From: Selaginella moellendorffii
Lineage: Eukaryota > Streptophyta > Lycopodiopsida > Selaginellales > Selaginellaceae
Direction: 5' to 3'
DNA: 64,000 bases
Assembly (NCBI RefSeq): GCF_000143415.4
Contig: NW_003314395.1
Span: forward strand, 1 to 64,000
Shown here: piece after piece, positions 63,564 through 64,000 of the stretch
How the letters are laid out: each line of letters starts with the position of its first letter
How positions within the stretch are numbered: position 1 is the first letter of the stretch
Notes under the pieces: model-generated
Told to the model about the DNA's origin: nothing
Seen by the model: the letters and a program-made list of their open reading frames with translations, nothing else
Database searches by the model: none
Made by a program: the position numbers and the translations under genes

Positions 63564-64000
63564 TGCAGCTCATGGGAAAAACTTGGTCTCGCTTGGAGAT
63601 TAATAGCATTGAACTTCCCACGAGATGCATGCCGCTCCGTTGGTTACTGTGGTGTATTCACGTAATTCAGGTTTTTAGACTCTCTCAATTTCACGTTACC
63701 AACGTTACTGGTTTGTAATCCAGGTTGGAGAGTCAATCTGTGAATGGAAGCAAGGATCAGAAGGTGAATTGAAGCAACAAGTTGACTGGGGAATTTAACT
63801 GTTAAGGATACGGAGGAGATCTGCGCGCCATCGCTGGATCACACGAGTTCTAGCAGCAGTACTAGTACTTCCATGGCGGAATCTTCTTCGTGTAGCACTA
63901 GCACCACCGCGGCCAATTCTTCTTCTTCCTTGGAAGAGGAGCATCACGTCTAACGAGATCATTCCAGGGAGAAAGAAACAAAATTTTAAAGAGTGTTTGG
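63564..64000. other. Upstream region of the BAHD-like gene
   Basis: Contains a short Ser/Thr-rich ORF from the ATG near 63,874 (MAESSSCSTSTTAANSSSS) that ends at TAA within 27 codons. Possibly 5' UTR of a gene beyond the window. Nothing firm. Confidence 0.3.

Overview
The window is nuclear DNA of a land plant. Cycloeucalenol cycloisomerase, P- and PLS-type PPR proteins, a GH1 beta-glucosidase, a BAHD acyltransferase-like gene and a CCR/DFR-like reductase are plant families. Introns are consistently very short (about 45-80 nt, GT-AG), genes lie a few hundred bases apart, and Ty3/gypsy elements are abundant. This combination fits a lycophyte such as Selaginella; that is inference, not proof.

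Positions 1-41,160 are a repeat-built, AT-rich accessory region. Its core is a composite unit of about 8 kb present in four incomplete copies. In order, each carries a broken NHL-repeat membrane protein gene, a fragment of a beta-tubulin C-terminus, a His/Pro-rich single-pass membrane ORF, a PPR fragment (PPR-a), a small Cys-containing antisense ORF, a second PPR fragment (PPR-b), and decayed Ty3/gypsy gag sequence. Copy 1 (1-5,125) is followed by an inverted segment (about 5,125-10,177), so 3,262-5,095 and 8,355-10,177 form a long inverted repeat. Copies 2 (about 20,600-28,790) and 3 (28,790-about 37,280) are in tandem; copy 4 (37,290-39,500) is truncated at its 5' end. The His-rich ORF is the only piece that stays open in all four copies.

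Retroelements: a decayed gypsy element (10,180-13,083, minus); a complete chromodomain gypsy element (13,660-19,208) with 361-bp LTRs, a GTGTT target duplication and a primer-binding site complementary to its own LTR instead of a tRNA; an internally deleted chromodomain gypsy element (32,321-35,654, minus) with 112-bp LTRs, a CCGAG target duplication and an initiator-Met tRNA primer site; a Ty1/copia integrase relic near 61.2 kb; and fold-back/MITE-like elements at 13,349 and 60,739.

Positions 41,161-63,563 are a gene island: cycloeucalenol cycloisomerase (-), a P-class PPR (-), a CCR/DFR-like reductase (+), a small DUF7054-like protein (-), a type II membrane glycosyltransferase-like protein (-), COQ10 (+), a PLS-class PPR (+), a SET-domain lysine methyltransferase (+), a GH1 beta-glucosidase (-) and a BAHD acyltransferase-like gene (-) that has lost its catalytic His and carries an apparent frameshift. 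I joined exons by hand from GT-AG borders, reading frame and family knowledge. The genes belong to different pathways (sterol synthesis, ubiquinone function, organelle RNA processing, specialised metabolism); nothing suggests a functional cluster.
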